Shown here in pieces: positions 17,517 to 25,990 of a DNA stretch of 64,000 bases (the first letter of the stretch is position 1; every line of letters starts with the position of its first letter). The notes beneath the pieces were generated by a model. The model worked only from the letters and a program-made list of their open reading frames with translations. It was not told the DNA's origin and ran no database searches. The position numbers and the translations under genes were made by a program. This stretch comes from Larkinella knui (GTDB lineage: Bacteria; Bacteroidota; Bacteroidia; Cytophagales; Spirosomataceae): assembly GCF_003858645.1 (NCBI RefSeq), contig NZ_RQJP01000001.1, positions 2,079,487-2,143,486 on the forward strand, given 5' to 3'.

Positions 17517-18041
17517 ATGACAGAAACCGAAATTTTAATCAACCAAACTTCAAATGCGTACGAATGGACAAACAAGCTCCTCGAAGCCGTTCCATTCGAC
17601 AAGTGGGAAACCATTCCTGATACCGTTGAATCCACCATCAACTGGCAGGTAGGACATCTGATTATCAGTCATTACTTCCATGCGATAATGGTCATCCGAG
17701 GGCATCAAATGGATGTTCTCCAACGGATTCCAATCAAGGACTATAGTGACTTTTTTACGGTATCAGCCCCGATCCTTTCAGTTGGAAAGACTAACTCGAT
17801 GACCCTGTTGCGGGATCTAAAAGTCATTCAACAAAAGTCGATCGAAATCCTGGCCTCCCTATCCAGTGCAGAACTAAACCGCCCACTCGAACCCACCCCC
17901 ACTCCACATCCAATTGCAGCAACAAAATTTGAGGCCATTGACTGGAACATCAAGCACACCATGTACCACTGCGGTCAGATTGGGATTCTCAGCCGAATTG
18001 TTGCTAAACGGTATGATTTTGGCCTGAAGCTATCTCAATGA
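17517..18041 (+). CDS. DinB-family metal-dependent hydrolase-like protein
   Basis: A 174-residue four-helix-bundle protein of the DinB/YfiT superfamily. The three metal-ligand histidines of the fold are visible in WQVGHLIISHYFH (around residues 44-56) and IKHTMYHCGQIGIL (around 148-161). Many members are bacillithiol- or mycothiol-S-transferases or have unknown roles; nothing here points to a particular thiol. It stands alone, with 122 bases of unremarkable sequence before it and converging with the MocA-like gene downstream. Confidence 0.85.
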   Translation: MTETEILINQTSNAYEWTNKLLEAVPFDKWETIPDTVESTINWQVGHLIISHYFHAIMVIRGHQMDVLQRIPIKDYSDFFTVSAPILSVGKTNSMTLLRDLKVIQQKSIEILASLSSAELNRPLEPTPTPHPIAATKFEAIDWNIKHTMYHCGQIGILSRIVAKRYDFGLKLSQ

Positions 18042-18084
18042 GTATGAACCCATTTCGAGGGCAGTGTCTTACAAAATTCTTCAC

Positions 18085-18675
18085 TCACAACCCCAAAAAC
18101 CGCTCGACGTCCTGACGCGTGTCCAGGTCAATGCTGCCCGACTCAAAAGGCACTTCGGCGCAGTCATCCGGGTGGTTTTTAATCACCCACTTTGCGCCGT
18201 TATCGCCTTCCAGACCGAGCAGTTCGTGGATGTATTTTCGATCGAACAGGGCCGGAACGCCCAAACTATTTGCGTAGCTGGACGCGACAATGCCCTTCCC
18301 GGTTTCTTCGTAAACCTGCGCCAGTTGCAGCAGCAATCCCCGGTCGACATGCGGTTGATCCGTGAGCAGAAACAACACGGCGTCGATCTCTTTCCGGGTC
18401 AGATAAACAGCCGCCAGACCGGTTTTAACCGACGACGACAAACCCTGCTGCCAGTGCTGGTTGTCGATCAGGGTAATCGGCAATCCGTCCAGTTCGGTCG
18501 AGATCTGGTCTTTATTGGCCCCCACCACTACGACAACGGGGCGGAACGTTGTCGCCAAAGCCGTGTCCACCACACGCCGGAGCAACGTGCGTCCTTCCCA
18601 CTCGATCAGTTGTTTGGGCTGATTTCCCAGCCGCGACGAGGTACCAGCCGCTAAAATAATGATGGCAATGTTCAT
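18085..18675 (-). CDS. MocA-like molybdenum cofactor nucleotidyltransferase
   Basis: A 196-residue cytosolic enzyme with the nucleotidyltransferase signature IILAAGTSSRLGNQPKQL at the N terminus, then DNQHWQQGLSSSVKTGL and a metal-binding LLTDQPHVDRG motif. These are the marks of MocA (CTP:molybdopterin cytidylyltransferase), which finishes the cofactor of xanthine dehydrogenase and CO-dehydrogenase type enzymes. The neighbouring XdhC-family gene on the same strand supports this. The pair is separated by a 61-base palindrome. No molybdenum hydroxylase subunits are in the window, so the enzyme they serve must be encoded elsewhere. Confidence 0.85.
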   Translation of the reverse strand: MNIAIIILAAGTSSRLGNQPKQLIEWEGRTLLRRVVDTALATTFRPVVVVVGANKDQISTELDGLPITLIDNQHWQQGLSSSVKTGLAAVYLTRKEIDAVLFLLTDQPHVDRGLLLQLAQVYEETGKGIVASSYANSLGVPALFDRKYIHELLGLEGDNGAKWVIKNHPDDCAEVPFESGSIDLDTRQDVERFLGL

Positions 18676-18688
18676 AAATTTCCGGATA

Positions 18689-18749
18689 CCGCGCCCTGGC
18701 TGGCACCTGTCAGGTTTCTGAAACCTGACAGGTGCCAGCCAGGGCGCGG
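18689..18749. repeat. 61-base near-perfect palindrome (30-bp arms, 1-base centre)
   Basis: Arms 18689-18718 and 18720-18749 are exact reverse complements, separated by one T. The core contains ACCTGTCAGGTTTC and its complement. It lies between the mocA-like start and the xdhC stop, which are transcribed in the same direction. No T-run follows on the minus strand, so it may be an extragenic palindrome rather than a terminator. Confidence 0.9.
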
Positions 18750-18763
18750 CAGGGGCTAATCCC

Positions 18764-19747
18764 TTACTGGTTTTTTTCTAAAAGACTGATGGAGGATACC
18801 GGCTGATGAATGGGCGCATTCTTGAATTTCAGCGGTTGGGCCGACGTTTTACGGAATACCGCCTGAATTTCGGCTAAAATCGACAGCGCAATTTCCTGCG
18901 GATTATCGGCACCAACATCCAGCCCGACGGGCCAGAAAAGCCGCTTTTCATCCTCCGGTTTTACAAAATCGGCCACCTCATCCAGCAGCGCATCCCCCCG
19001 TTTTTTCGGACCCAAGAGCCCAATGTACCGAATGTCCGTTTGCAGCAATTCTTGCAAAACCGCCCGGTCGTATTTAAAATTATGGGAAATCAGAACGGCC
19101 GCCGAATAGGAGTCGACCGGAATCTGCTGCCGGATTTCGTCCCGCTGCACGGCGAGCATTTCGTCCGCTTCGCCAAACCGCCGGGGTTGCAGGTGGGCCA
19201 CGCAATCGTCGGTGATGACGACCCGCCAGCCAATCTGTTTCGCCAGTTTTACCAGCGGGACGGCATCGTACCCACCGCCGAACACCAGCAACTGAATATC
19301 GGGTTTGAGTTCTTCCACAAAAATACCGGCGCCATCCGGCAAGGCCGTTTCAAACGTCAGCGGGCGACGGTCCTGCATCACACGGTCGAGGGTTTCGAGC
19401 GGATTTTCCGGATCGTTGGGGTCGATCGCCTGAATCAGTACGTCCAGTACGCCGTTGCAGCCCAGTCCAATCCCGAAATTTTCGCCTTCCGGATCCGACG
19501 TATCGTAGGTTACCAGACGCGCCTGCCGGGTTTGCATCACCTCCCGGGCTTTGCGCAGGGCGTCACCTTCCAGACAACCGCCACTGATAGCCCCCATCCA
19601 TTGACCATCGTCGGTAATGTACATGCGGGCACCCGGCCGCCGATAGCCCGAACCGCTCAGGCCAACGACCGTCGCCAGGGCGGCTTTGCGCTGACTAAAA
19701 TCGGTTTTCCGGTAAGCCCGAATGATTTGTTGAAATTCGTTGATCAC
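18764..19747 (-). CDS. xdhC: XdhC/CoxI-family molybdenum enzyme maturation factor
   Basis: A 327-residue protein with an N-terminal XdhC-CoxI domain (ALATVVGLSGSGYRRPGARM, GAISGGCLEGDALRKA, YDTSDPEGENFGIGLGCNG) and a C-terminal Rossmann domain (LLVFGGGYDAVPLVKLA, IGLLGPKKRGDALLDE). XdhC binds the molybdenum cofactor and delivers its sulfurated form to xanthine-dehydrogenase-type enzymes. It is followed by the MocA-like gene, which would transfer CMP to the same cofactor. The last residues run into a short low-complexity tail. Start at 19747 gives the family N terminus; the spacer upstream carries iterated CGTTTATC motifs. Confidence 0.9.
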   Translation of the reverse strand: MINEFQQIIRAYRKTDFSQRKAALATVVGLSGSGYRRPGARMYITDDGQWMGAISGGCLEGDALRKAREVMQTRQARLVTYDTSDPEGENFGIGLGCNGVLDVLIQAIDPNDPENPLETLDRVMQDRRPLTFETALPDGAGIFVEELKPDIQLLVFGGGYDAVPLVKLAKQIGWRVVITDDCVAHLQPRRFGEADEMLAVQRDEIRQQIPVDSYSAAVLISHNFKYDRAVLQELLQTDIRYIGLLGPKKRGDALLDEVADFVKPEDEKRLFWPVGLDVGADNPQEIALSILAEIQAVFRKTSAQPLKFKNAPIHQPVSSISLLEKNQ

Positions 19748-19754
19748 GTTTTTA

Positions 19755-19840
19755 CAAATGAAATGATAAACGATAAACGATTACTGTATCTAAATTAGCC
19801 TTAATTCATCGTTCATTGTTCACCATTCATCATTTTCTTC
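19755..19840. repeat. Iterated G-poor low-complexity spacer before xdhC
   Basis: Read on the minus strand this spacer holds degenerate iterations of CGTTTATC and GAATGGTGAAC/GAACGATGAA types that can pair imperfectly with each other, ending about 15 bases before the xdhC start. It belongs to the same class as the perfect hairpin spacers at 1531 and 11487, but the pairing here is imperfect. Confidence 0.4.
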
Positions 19841-20589
19841 CTAAATACTTCCGCAGGATACCCCACTTCGACCAGAAACAGCCCACTGGCCGGGGCCGAA
19901 CGGCCAGCCTGCCGACGGTCTTTTGCCAGCAGAATCCGCTCAAATTCGGCGGTTGTCATTCGTCCCTGCCCGATTTCCAGCATCGTTCCCACCAGCGTTC
20001 GCACCATTCCGTAGAGAAACCGGTTGGCTTTGATGTGAAAAACCAGCTGATCGTTTTCCACGATCCATTCGGCCCGGTGAATGACGCAGCGGAAGTGTGA
20101 AACCTTCGTCCGCACCTTGCTGAAACTTTCAAAATCGGTGTGTTTCAAAAGAAGTCCGGCGGCTTCATTCATGGCGGCAATGTCCAGTTCCGGCCGGAAA
20201 ACATAGACCAGAAAATCCAAAAAAGGACTTTTCTGCTTCCGAATGCGGTATTGATAATAGCGCGTGGTGGCCGAAAACCGGGCGTGGGATTCCGGATCCA
20301 CCGGAAAAATGGATTGAATGGCGATGTCCGGCGGCAACATGCAGTTTAGGGCATGAATCATCAGATCCGTCAGGGCAATCGGCTGTTCGCTGTCAAAATG
20401 AGCAAACTGCTGTTCGGCGTGAACCCCGGCGTCCGTCCGCCCGCTCCCCACAATAGCGATCCGTTCTTTCAGGATCATGCTCAGCTTTTGCTCGAGAACT
20501 TCCTGAACGCTGATGCCGTTGGGCTGAAATTGCCAGCCGTGGTAAGCCGTTCCGCGGTAGGAAAGTTGAATAAAATAGCGTTGGCTCAT
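19813..20589 (-). CDS. truA: tRNA pseudouridine(38-40) synthase
   Basis: A 258-residue TruA enzyme that converts uridines 38-40 of the tRNA anticodon arm to pseudouridine. Seen are RYFIQLSYRGTAYHGWQFQ at the N terminus, the catalytic GSGRTDAGVHA motif with its Asp, FSATTRYYQYRI, and FLYGMVRTLVGTMLEIGQG near the C terminus. Length is standard for the family. Its ATG overlaps the stop of the upstream Uma2 gene by four bases (ATGA), so the two are translationally coupled, an unusual partnership. Confidence 0.95.
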   Translation of the reverse strand: MSQRYFIQLSYRGTAYHGWQFQPNGISVQEVLEQKLSMILKERIAIVGSGRTDAGVHAEQQFAHFDSEQPIALTDLMIHALNCMLPPDIAIQSIFPVDPESHARFSATTRYYQYRIRKQKSPFLDFLVYVFRPELDIAAMNEAAGLLLKHTDFESFSKVRTKVSHFRCVIHRAEWIVENDQLVFHIKANRFLYGMVRTLVGTMLEIGQGRMTTAEFERILLAKDRRQAGRSAPASGLFLVEVGYPAEVFRKKMMNGEQ

Positions 20590-21191
20590 GCGTCTTCCTG
20601 CACGTCCTCTTCCTCAGGATGTAGTTCAATGCCGTTATAAATATCCTTTTGGAAAATTTCCATATTCAGCCGGGGTAATACAATCAGATCATCCCCATTT
20701 TCGTAGAGACTGTTAATCCACTCATCCGTTTCTTCAATGCGGCTGAATAGCTCAATCGTTGCTGAATACTGATCAACCAGCATGTAATACCAAAGAGAAG
20801 GAAGCTTTCTATAGCGTTGCCACTTGGTCCCCCGATCAGCCAGCGCAGTCGATTTTGACAATACTTCGACGATCACGCGAGGTTGTTTAATAATTTGATT
20901 CGTACCCCGCAGATCAAATGGATGACAGGCAACTACGACGTCGGGATAGCAATAATAGCCATCCCGAACTACTTCAACTTTTAGATTTTCGGAGAAAACG
21001 CCACAGCCCTTCAAAGCAGGTTGATTCTCCAAGAGATTAGCTACACGTCTGGTCAACCGGTTATGGTTAACCGTACCGCCCGCCATCGCGTACAATTCGC
21101 CCCGATAGAGTTCGTGCCGAATTTCGCTCCGCTCTTCCAGCGCAAGATATTCTTCCACCGTGTAGATTCTTTTTTTATCCGAAGAAACCAT
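20586..21191 (-). CDS. Uma2-family PD-(D/E)XK nuclease-like protein
   Basis: A 201-residue protein of the Uma2 (DUF820) family. The restriction-endonuclease-like core is visible as YPDVVVACHPFD (catalytic Asp) followed by VIVEVLSKSTALADRG (the E-x-S/K strand), and the typical N terminus YTVEEYLALEERSEIRHEL. Its C terminus is acidic. The family is widespread and expanded in Cyanobacteria and Bacteroidota, with no settled function; nuclease activity is predicted only from the fold. It overlaps truA by four bases. Confidence 0.85.
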   Translation of the reverse strand: MVSSDKKRIYTVEEYLALEERSEIRHELYRGELYAMAGGTVNHNRLTRRVANLLENQPALKGCGVFSENLKVEVVRDGYYCYPDVVVACHPFDLRGTNQIIKQPRVIVEVLSKSTALADRGTKWQRYRKLPSLWYYMLVDQYSATIELFSRIEETDEWINSLYENGDDLIVLPRLNMEIFQKDIYNGIELHPEEEDVQEDA

Positions 21192-21255
21192 CCTGCTTTC
21201 GTATCGATGTTAAACCTTTTAATCGACTTAGACCACCTTTATTTTCATTTAAAAA

Positions 21256-23508
21256 TCAGGCTTGCAGTTTTTTTCCTAACGCGTTATCATACAACTCTTT
21301 CGCATCAGCCACGGAGAAAACGACGTCCTCATCGATCACAAAATCAGCGTCAATCACCGTACCCAGTCGGCTGAACGGAACCTTGCTTTTTTGAACAGCG
21401 GCTTCGAACTCCGCCTGTTTTTTCCGCGAAACCGACACCACCACCCGGCTTTGACTTTCGCCGAACAGAAAAGCATCTTTCCGGAACCGGTGGTCGGTTT
21501 CGATGGCAAACCCCACATTTCCGGCCATCGCCGATTCGGCCAGGGTCACGAACAAACCGCCGTCGGAAATGTCGTGTGCCGAAACGACCAGCTTTTCACG
21601 GATGATTTCTTTTATCAGACTTTGTAGCGTAAATTCTTCGTCCAGACCGAACACCGGTGCCGGAGAGCCTTTGACACCCCGGTATGAATACAGATATTCG
21701 GACGAACCGACATCGTTTTTCGATTCACCAATCAGGTAGATCAGATCATCGGGCTGGCTGAACCCGAGCGTCATGCGGTAGTCCGGATTTTCCATCAGGC
21801 CCAGCATACCGATCGTTGGCGTCGGAAATACCGGTCCTTCGTCGGAGCTTTGGTTGTAGAAACTGACGTTACCACCCGTTACCGGCGTGTTGAACCGCTC
21901 GCAGGCTTTTTTCATGCCCTTGATGGCCCCCACAAATTGCCAGTACACTTCGGGCACGTACGGATTTCCAAAATTCAGGCAGTTGGTAATCGCCAGCGGT
22001 TCGCCACCCGAGCAGACAATATTCCGGGCGGCTTCGGCCACGGCGATGGCGCAGCCTTCTTCGGGGTCGGCATTGACGTAGCGGCTGTTGCAGTCGACCG
22101 TGATCACAATGGATTTATCGGTTCCTTTGACGCTCACAACGGCCGCATCCGAAGGTGCGTTCGTGCTCCGGTTGGCGGTTCCCACCATCGAGTCATACTG
22201 TTCGTAGACCCACCGGCGCGAACAAATGTTGGGGTGCGAAAGCAGGTGTTCGGCGACTTTCCGAACCTCAGCGGTTTCGACATCCGGAATGCTATCGATT
22301 GAAAACTTCTTAAATTCCTGAAAATAAGCTGGTTCGCGGTATTCGCGTTCGTATTGCGGAGCACCGCCCCCCAGCACCAGGTCGTCGGCGGGTACGTCGG
22401 CGACTAATTGACCGTAGCGGTGAAAGTGCAGACGACCGGTATCGGTGACAACCCCAATCTGTTCGCAATTCAAATCCCATTTATCAAAAATCTGACGGAT
22501 CACGTCTTCTTTTCCCTTTTCAATGACCACCAGCATCCGCTCCTGCGACTCGGACAGCAGGATTTCAAACGGCTCCATATTGATCTGGCGCGTCGGCACT
22601 TTATCGAGGTCGATGTCCATTCCGTGTTCGCCTTTGGCGCTCATTTCGGAGGTCGAGCAGATGATACCGGCGGCTCCCATGTCCTGAATACCAACCACAT
22701 AGCCCGTTGCAATCACTTCCAATGTGGCTTCGAGCAGCAGTTTTTCCATGAACGGATCACCCACCTGAACGGCCGGGAGTTTTTCGGTCGATTTGTCCGA
22801 AATGTCTTCCGACGCGAACGTTGCGCCGTGAATACCGTCTTTTCCTGTGGCCGACCCGACGATAAATACCGGGTTGCCAACGCCGTACGCAATCGCTTTA
22901 GCCACTTTTCCGGTTTCGACAATACCGGCCGAAAACGCATTCACCAGCGGATTGATATTGTAACAATCATCGAAATATACTTCGCCACCGACGGTTGGAA
23001 TGCCGAACGCGTTGCCGTAATCACCGATGCCTTTGACGACGCCTTTCAGCAACCGCCGGGTTTTGGGCAGCGCCAGATTACCAAACCGCAGGGAGTTCAA
23101 CTGGGCAATGGGCCGGGCGCCCATCGTGAAAATATCGCGGTTGATACCGCCCACGCCCGTTGCTGCGCCCTGATAGGGTTCAATGGCGGAGGGGTGGTTG
23201 TGCGACTCGATCTTGAAACTACAGGCCAGTCCGTCGCCAATATCAACCAATCCGGCGTTTTCTTCGCCCGCTTTGGCCAGCATCCGGCTCGGTGCATCGC
23301 CGGTCGTATCGCGGGGCAAGGTTTTGAGCCAGATGATTGAATTTTTATAGGAGCAGTGCTCCGACCACATCACCGAGAAGATACTCAGTTCGGTAAAATT
23401 GGGTTTGCGGCCCAAAATGGCAATAATACGGTCGTATTCGTCGGGAAGCAGACCCAGTTTGCGGGCCGTTTCGAAGGTTGGTAATTGATCGGTCGTTTCG
23501 GCAGACAT
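21256..23508 (-). CDS. purL: Phosphoribosylformylglycinamidine synthase subunit II
   Basis: A 750-residue enzyme of purine biosynthesis: converts FGAR, ATP and glutamine-derived ammonia to FGAM. The two-domain AIR-synthase fold is shown by [14 protein letters not shown] near the N terminus, [36 protein letters not shown], and in the second half [21 protein letters not shown] and [15 protein letters not shown]. Its length fits the small PurL that needs separate PurS and PurQ, which are not in the window. The start at 23508 gives the family N terminus and lies 27 bases after a TACCTTTG promoter box. Confidence 0.95.
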   Translation of the reverse strand: MSAETTDQLPTFETARKLGLLPDEYDRIIAILGRKPNFTELSIFSVMWSEHCSYKNSIIWLKTLPRDTTGDAPSRMLAKAGEENAGLVDIGDGLACSFKIESHNHPSAIEPYQGAATGVGGINRDIFTMGARPIAQLNSLRFGNLALPKTRRLLKGVVKGIGDYGNAFGIPTVGGEVYFDDCYNINPLVNAFSAGIVETGKVAKAIAYGVGNPVFIVGSATGKDGIHGATFASEDISDKSTEKLPAVQVGDPFMEKLLLEATLEVIATGYVVGIQDMGAAGIICSTSEMSAKGEHGMDIDLDKVPTRQINMEPFEILLSESQERMLVVIEKGKEDVIRQIFDKWDLNCEQIGVVTDTGRLHFHRYGQLVADVPADDLVLGGGAPQYEREYREPAYFQEFKKFSIDSIPDVETAEVRKVAEHLLSHPNICSRRWVYEQYDSMVGTANRSTNAPSDAAVVSVKGTDKSIVITVDCNSRYVNADPEEGCAIAVAEAARNIVCSGGEPLAITNCLNFGNPYVPEVYWQFVGAIKGMKKACERFNTPVTGGNVSFYNQSSDEGPVFPTPTIGMLGLMENPDYRMTLGFSQPDDLIYLIGESKNDVGSSEYLYSYRGVKGSPAPVFGLDEEFTLQSLIKEIIREKLVVSAHDISDGGLFVTLAESAMAGNVGFAIETDHRFRKDAFLFGESQSRVVVSVSRKKQAEFEAAVQKSKVPFSRLGTVIDADFVIDEDVVFSVADAKELYDNALGKKLQA

Positions 23509-23535
23509 GCGGATTGAGCAGAATGTTCGTTGGGG

Positions 23536-23543
23536 CAAAGGTA
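23536..23543 (-). promoter_or_regulatory. Bacteroidota -7 promoter box TACCTTTG for purL
   Basis: An exact TAnnTTTG match on the minus strand, 27 bases upstream of the purL ATG. No clear -33 TTG at the expected spacing. Confidence 0.5.
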
Positions 23544-23679
23544 AGTCTTTTCGGTCATCCTGCCGATGTCATCGTTGAACGATTCGGGATTTCAACCCGG
23601 TTTTCTCAAAAAAATGGCCTAAATTTCCCGCAAACTCCGCAAGGGCGTAGCAAGCAGCCCGCCTGACAGAGCTAAATAA

Positions 23680-24489
23680 ATGGTAAGCATTCCCATGCGT
23701 TATTCTGAACCTGAGCTCAGAACGGTCGATGTGACCCGGTATGTGACACCCCTGCGCGAAGGCGGTTCGCTGCCGGCCATTGTGGAAGCCGACGACGACT
23801 TTCTGTATGTCCTGAAGTTTCGGGGGGCGGGCCAGGGCGTAAAAGCCCTCATTGCCGAACTGATTTCCGGCGAAATTGCCCGCGCCCTCGGTCTGCGGGT
23901 TCCCGAAATCGTGTTCGCCATTCTCGACCCGGTTATGGCCCGCACCGAACCGGATGAAGAAATTCAGGATCTGCTCCGGGCCAGCGGAGGGCTGAATCTG
24001 GCCCTGCACTACCTTTCCCGCGCCATCACCTTCGACGCTCTGGTGAATCCGGTCGATCCTAAACTAGCCTCCCAAATCGTCTGGCTCGATTGCTTCATTA
24101 CGAACGTGGACCGGACCGCCCGCAACACGAATATGCTGATCTGGCACAAGGAGCTCTGGTTGATCGACCACGGTGCATCGCTCTATTTTCACCATTCCGG
24201 GCAGAATTGGGAAGAACAGGCCACCAAACCGTTTGCCGCCGTGAAGGACCATGTCTTGCTCTCCAAAGCCAGCGAACTCGAAACCGTCGATGCGGAATTC
24301 CGCCAGATTCTGACGCCCGAACGCATTGCATCCATCGTTGCACTGGTTCCCGACGAATGGTTAACCCACGAAGGCGCAACGGAATCGACTCAGGATCAGC
24401 GGCTTATTTACACCCGGTTTTTAGAAACCCGGATCGCCCACTCAGAACTCTTTGTCAAGGAAGCGCAAAATGCCAAAACACTTGTTTGA
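23680..24489 (+). CDS. HipA-like kinase-fold protein
   Basis: A 269-residue protein matching the HipA-like family. It has a small N-terminal lobe (YVLKFRGAGQGVKALIAELI with a likely ATP-binding Lys) and a kinase-type C lobe where LVWLDCFITNVDRTARNTNML resembles the HRD-like catalytic loop (D and N residues) and LWLIDHGASLYFH the DFG-equivalent metal-binding Asp. It is shorter than HipA toxins and lacks the HipA N-terminal domain. The next gene, a DUF3037 protein, starts inside its 3' end; this pair recurs in many bacteria. A toxin-antitoxin role is a guess by family analogy; no HipB-like regulator is present. Confidence 0.75.
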   Translation: MVSIPMRYSEPELRTVDVTRYVTPLREGGSLPAIVEADDDFLYVLKFRGAGQGVKALIAELISGEIARALGLRVPEIVFAILDPVMARTEPDEEIQDLLRASGGLNLALHYLSRAITFDALVNPVDPKLASQIVWLDCFITNVDRTARNTNMLIWHKELWLIDHGASLYFHHSGQNWEEQATKPFAAVKDHVLLSKASELETVDAEFRQILTPERIASIVALVPDEWLTHEGATESTQDQRLIYTRFLETRIAHSELFVKEAQNAKTLV

Positions 24490-24850
24490 GTACGCCGTGA
24501 TCCGCGTCGTTCCGCGCGTCGAACGCGAAGAATTCCTCAATGTCGGCGTCATTCTGTACTGTCCGGCGCAGGGCTTTCTGAAAACCGTCTTTGGACTGAA
24601 TGAAACCCGCCTTCGGGCCTTTTGCAACGGGATCGACCTGCCGGAACTGGAGGAAAGGCTGGCGGTTTTCCATAAAATCTGCGCGGGTCGCCAGGAAGGC
24701 GGCACCATTGGGCAGTTGCCGATTGCCGGGCGGTTTCGATGGCTCACGGCCAACCGCAGTACCATCGTGCAGACGTCGCCCGTTCATACCGGTTTGTGCG
24801 ACGATGCGGCCGAAACACTGGAGCGGTTGTTTGAGAACCTGGTCCGGTAG
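24470..24850 (+). CDS. DUF3037 family protein
   Basis: A 126-residue protein with the DUF3037 opening FEYAVIRVVPRVEREEFLNVGVILY and the later segment TRLRAFCNGIDLPELEERL. The ATG at 24470 is chosen; it overlaps the 3' end of the HipA-like gene by 20 bases, which implies coupled translation. The molecular function of DUF3037 is unknown. Its constant partnership with HipA-like kinases suggests it is a substrate, inhibitor or regulator of the kinase; that is inference. Confidence 0.8.
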   Translation: MPKHLFEYAVIRVVPRVEREEFLNVGVILYCPAQGFLKTVFGLNETRLRAFCNGIDLPELEERLAVFHKICAGRQEGGTIGQLPIAGRFRWLTANRSTIVQTSPVHTGLCDDAAETLERLFENLVR

Positions 24851-25175
24851 TTTGTACGGTTTTAGCGGTTATTTTTAGGTCAAAAACCGCCCAAACAGGG
24901 AATTAGCCCCGAAAACCCGTTTCATGTCAGGCAAATCCTGTTCCCGTTTTTTTACTATTTCCGCAATCCTTCCTCCGTTCTGATTTTGAACGATGTGGTC
25001 CGGGCGACTTCTAAAGTTTTGACCCCGTTGATCCCTATCCGTTGGCAACCGTATTCTATTAAGCTATTTTTAATTTCCATTAAACCTTTGTTAATTATCT
25101 AACAATCACCGGCTTTTCCAGTTATTCTCTATACCTTTACTTTCCAGTTACACTATTTTTTTTAACTAGCTATTT
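24851..25175. other. Non-coding stretch downstream of the HipA-like/DUF3037 pair
   Basis: No credible coding region on either strand. A loose hairpin (AACAGG near 24893 with CCTGTT near 24938) followed by a run of T may end the DUF3037 transcript. The second half is AT-rich and marks the beginning of the accessory zone. Confidence 0.4.
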
Positions 25176-25277
25176 ATGCTGCATCGCAATTCTACGGTTA
25201 GAGATTTCACATTATGGGCTTTATTGATCTTAATGGCCTCAATTGGGGCGGCAGGTCTTCTTGTGATATTCCTATAA
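25176..25277 (+). CDS. Candidate 33-residue single-span membrane protein
   Basis: A short ORF, MLHRNSTVRDF followed by an uninterrupted hydrophobic stretch (LWALLILMASIGAAGLL) to the stop. A positively charged N terminus plus one 20-residue helix is the layout of many small membrane proteins. A 7-of-8 match to the -7 promoter box (TACCTTTA near 25131) lies about 40 bases upstream. It is below the usual annotation length, so coding status is uncertain; there is no recognised family. Confidence 0.4.
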   Translation: MLHRNSTVRDFTLWALLILMASIGAAGLLVIFL

Positions 25278-25342
25278 TCTGGCTCTTAATCTGGTCACCG
25301 GCCAGTGAGGATGGAAAGCGTCACCCACAACGGACCACTACC

Positions 25343-25405
25343 ATGATCAAACGATATTTCCTTTTTCAGCGCGACGGTGTTCGCTTGCCTATCGTAAACC
25401 AGTAA
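25343..25405 (+). CDS. Candidate 20-residue ORF
   Basis: A very short ORF (MIKRYFLFQRDGVRLPIVNQ) between two other short ORFs in the same direction. It is basic and not low-complexity, but length alone gives little support. It may be a real microprotein, a leader peptide or chance. Confidence 0.2.
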   Translation: MIKRYFLFQRDGVRLPIVNQ

Positions 25406-25490
25406 TCGCATGTGGCTTTACTTTTCCGTTTATTCTCTCTTTGGTGAGATTCTTACGCATAGCCTTTTCGCAAATGAAATAGAAATTCAC

Positions 25491-25661
25491 ATGGAAATCC
25501 TGAATCAGTATACGAACACAGGGCACAAGGTTTTATCTGCTCATTTGATTGATCAGAATGCAAGACGAACCAACTTGCCGTTGGAGGCCTTTGATGGCGA
25601 GCCCATCGGCGACTGGATGCGTCAATTACAACGGGAGTATGAGCAGGCGCTTCGGTCTTAA
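25491..25661 (+). CDS. Small hypothetical protein, 56 residues
   Basis: A soluble, charged 56-residue ORF (HLIDQNARRTNLPLEAF, DWMRQLQREYEQALRS) with a helical C terminus. Codon use looks like that of the neighbours. An in-frame ATG at 25410 would add 27 hydrophobic residues, which is less likely. Its stop codon touches the left arm of the structured region 25661-25819. I do not recognise the family. Confidence 0.4.
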   Translation: MEILNQYTNTGHKVLSAHLIDQNARRTNLPLEAFDGEPIGDWMRQLQREYEQALRS

Positions 25662-25819
25662 AACGGGAGCGGTATCAGGCTTTGTCAGCCGGTTGTGACC
25701 AAAACGAATCACCTAATTTAACACGGTGATAACCGAGTTGACCAGCCTCCGGTCTAACCGGGCTCCCTGCTGGATAGCCTTGAAACGGGTTCCTTACAAT
25801 CCGGGATCAGCTCCCGTTT
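25661..25819. other. Structured intergenic region closed by a 10-bp stem
   Basis: AAACGGGAGC at 25661-25670 pairs perfectly with GCTCCCGTTT at 25810-25819. Inside, CGGTT (25690-25694) and ATCACC (25708-25713) pair in register with GGTGAT (25725-25730) and AACCG (25731-25735). This nested layout suggests a structured RNA of about 160 bases. It does not match tmRNA, RNase P, SRP RNA or any riboswitch I know by eye. Confidence 0.35.
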
Positions 25820-25904
25820 ATGTTACGGAAGATGGCGGTTACAGAACTGAATAAAATTGTTGAAAACTTGTAAAATTGTATCATATCTCAAAAGCCACTA
25901 CCCG

Positions 25905-25912
25905 TAATTTTG
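25905..25912 (+). promoter_or_regulatory. Bacteroidota -7 promoter box TAATTTTG
   Basis: An exact TAnnTTTG match. Transcription would start near 25918, only about 40 bases before a terminator, with no ORF in between. Confidence 0.45.
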
Positions 25913-25917
25913 CAGTG

Positions 25918-25990
25918 GAAGCCTTACAAGGCCCCTTAATAGAGATTGGTAAGTAAACAAACCCGGTATTTTATTGCCGGGTTTGTTTTT
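25918..25990 (+). ncRNA. Candidate small RNA between promoter box and terminator
   Basis: The interval from about 25918 to the end of the terminator at 25990 would be a transcript of roughly 70 bases without an ORF. The evidence is only the exact -7 box at its 5' side and the strong terminator at its 3' side. The family is unknown. Confidence 0.35.

Noticed and set aside
22408-23340. 310-codon open frame opposite purL
   Set aside because: It lies entirely antisense to purL and contains only a His/Phe/Arg/Gly-rich shadow composition.
23680-24489. Naming the HipA-like protein as a classical HipA toxin
   Set aside because: It lacks the HipA N-terminal domain and a HipB partner, and is much shorter.
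25661-25819. Structured region considered as tmRNA, RNase P or cobalamin riboswitch
   Set aside because: None of the conserved cores of those RNAs could be found by eye.
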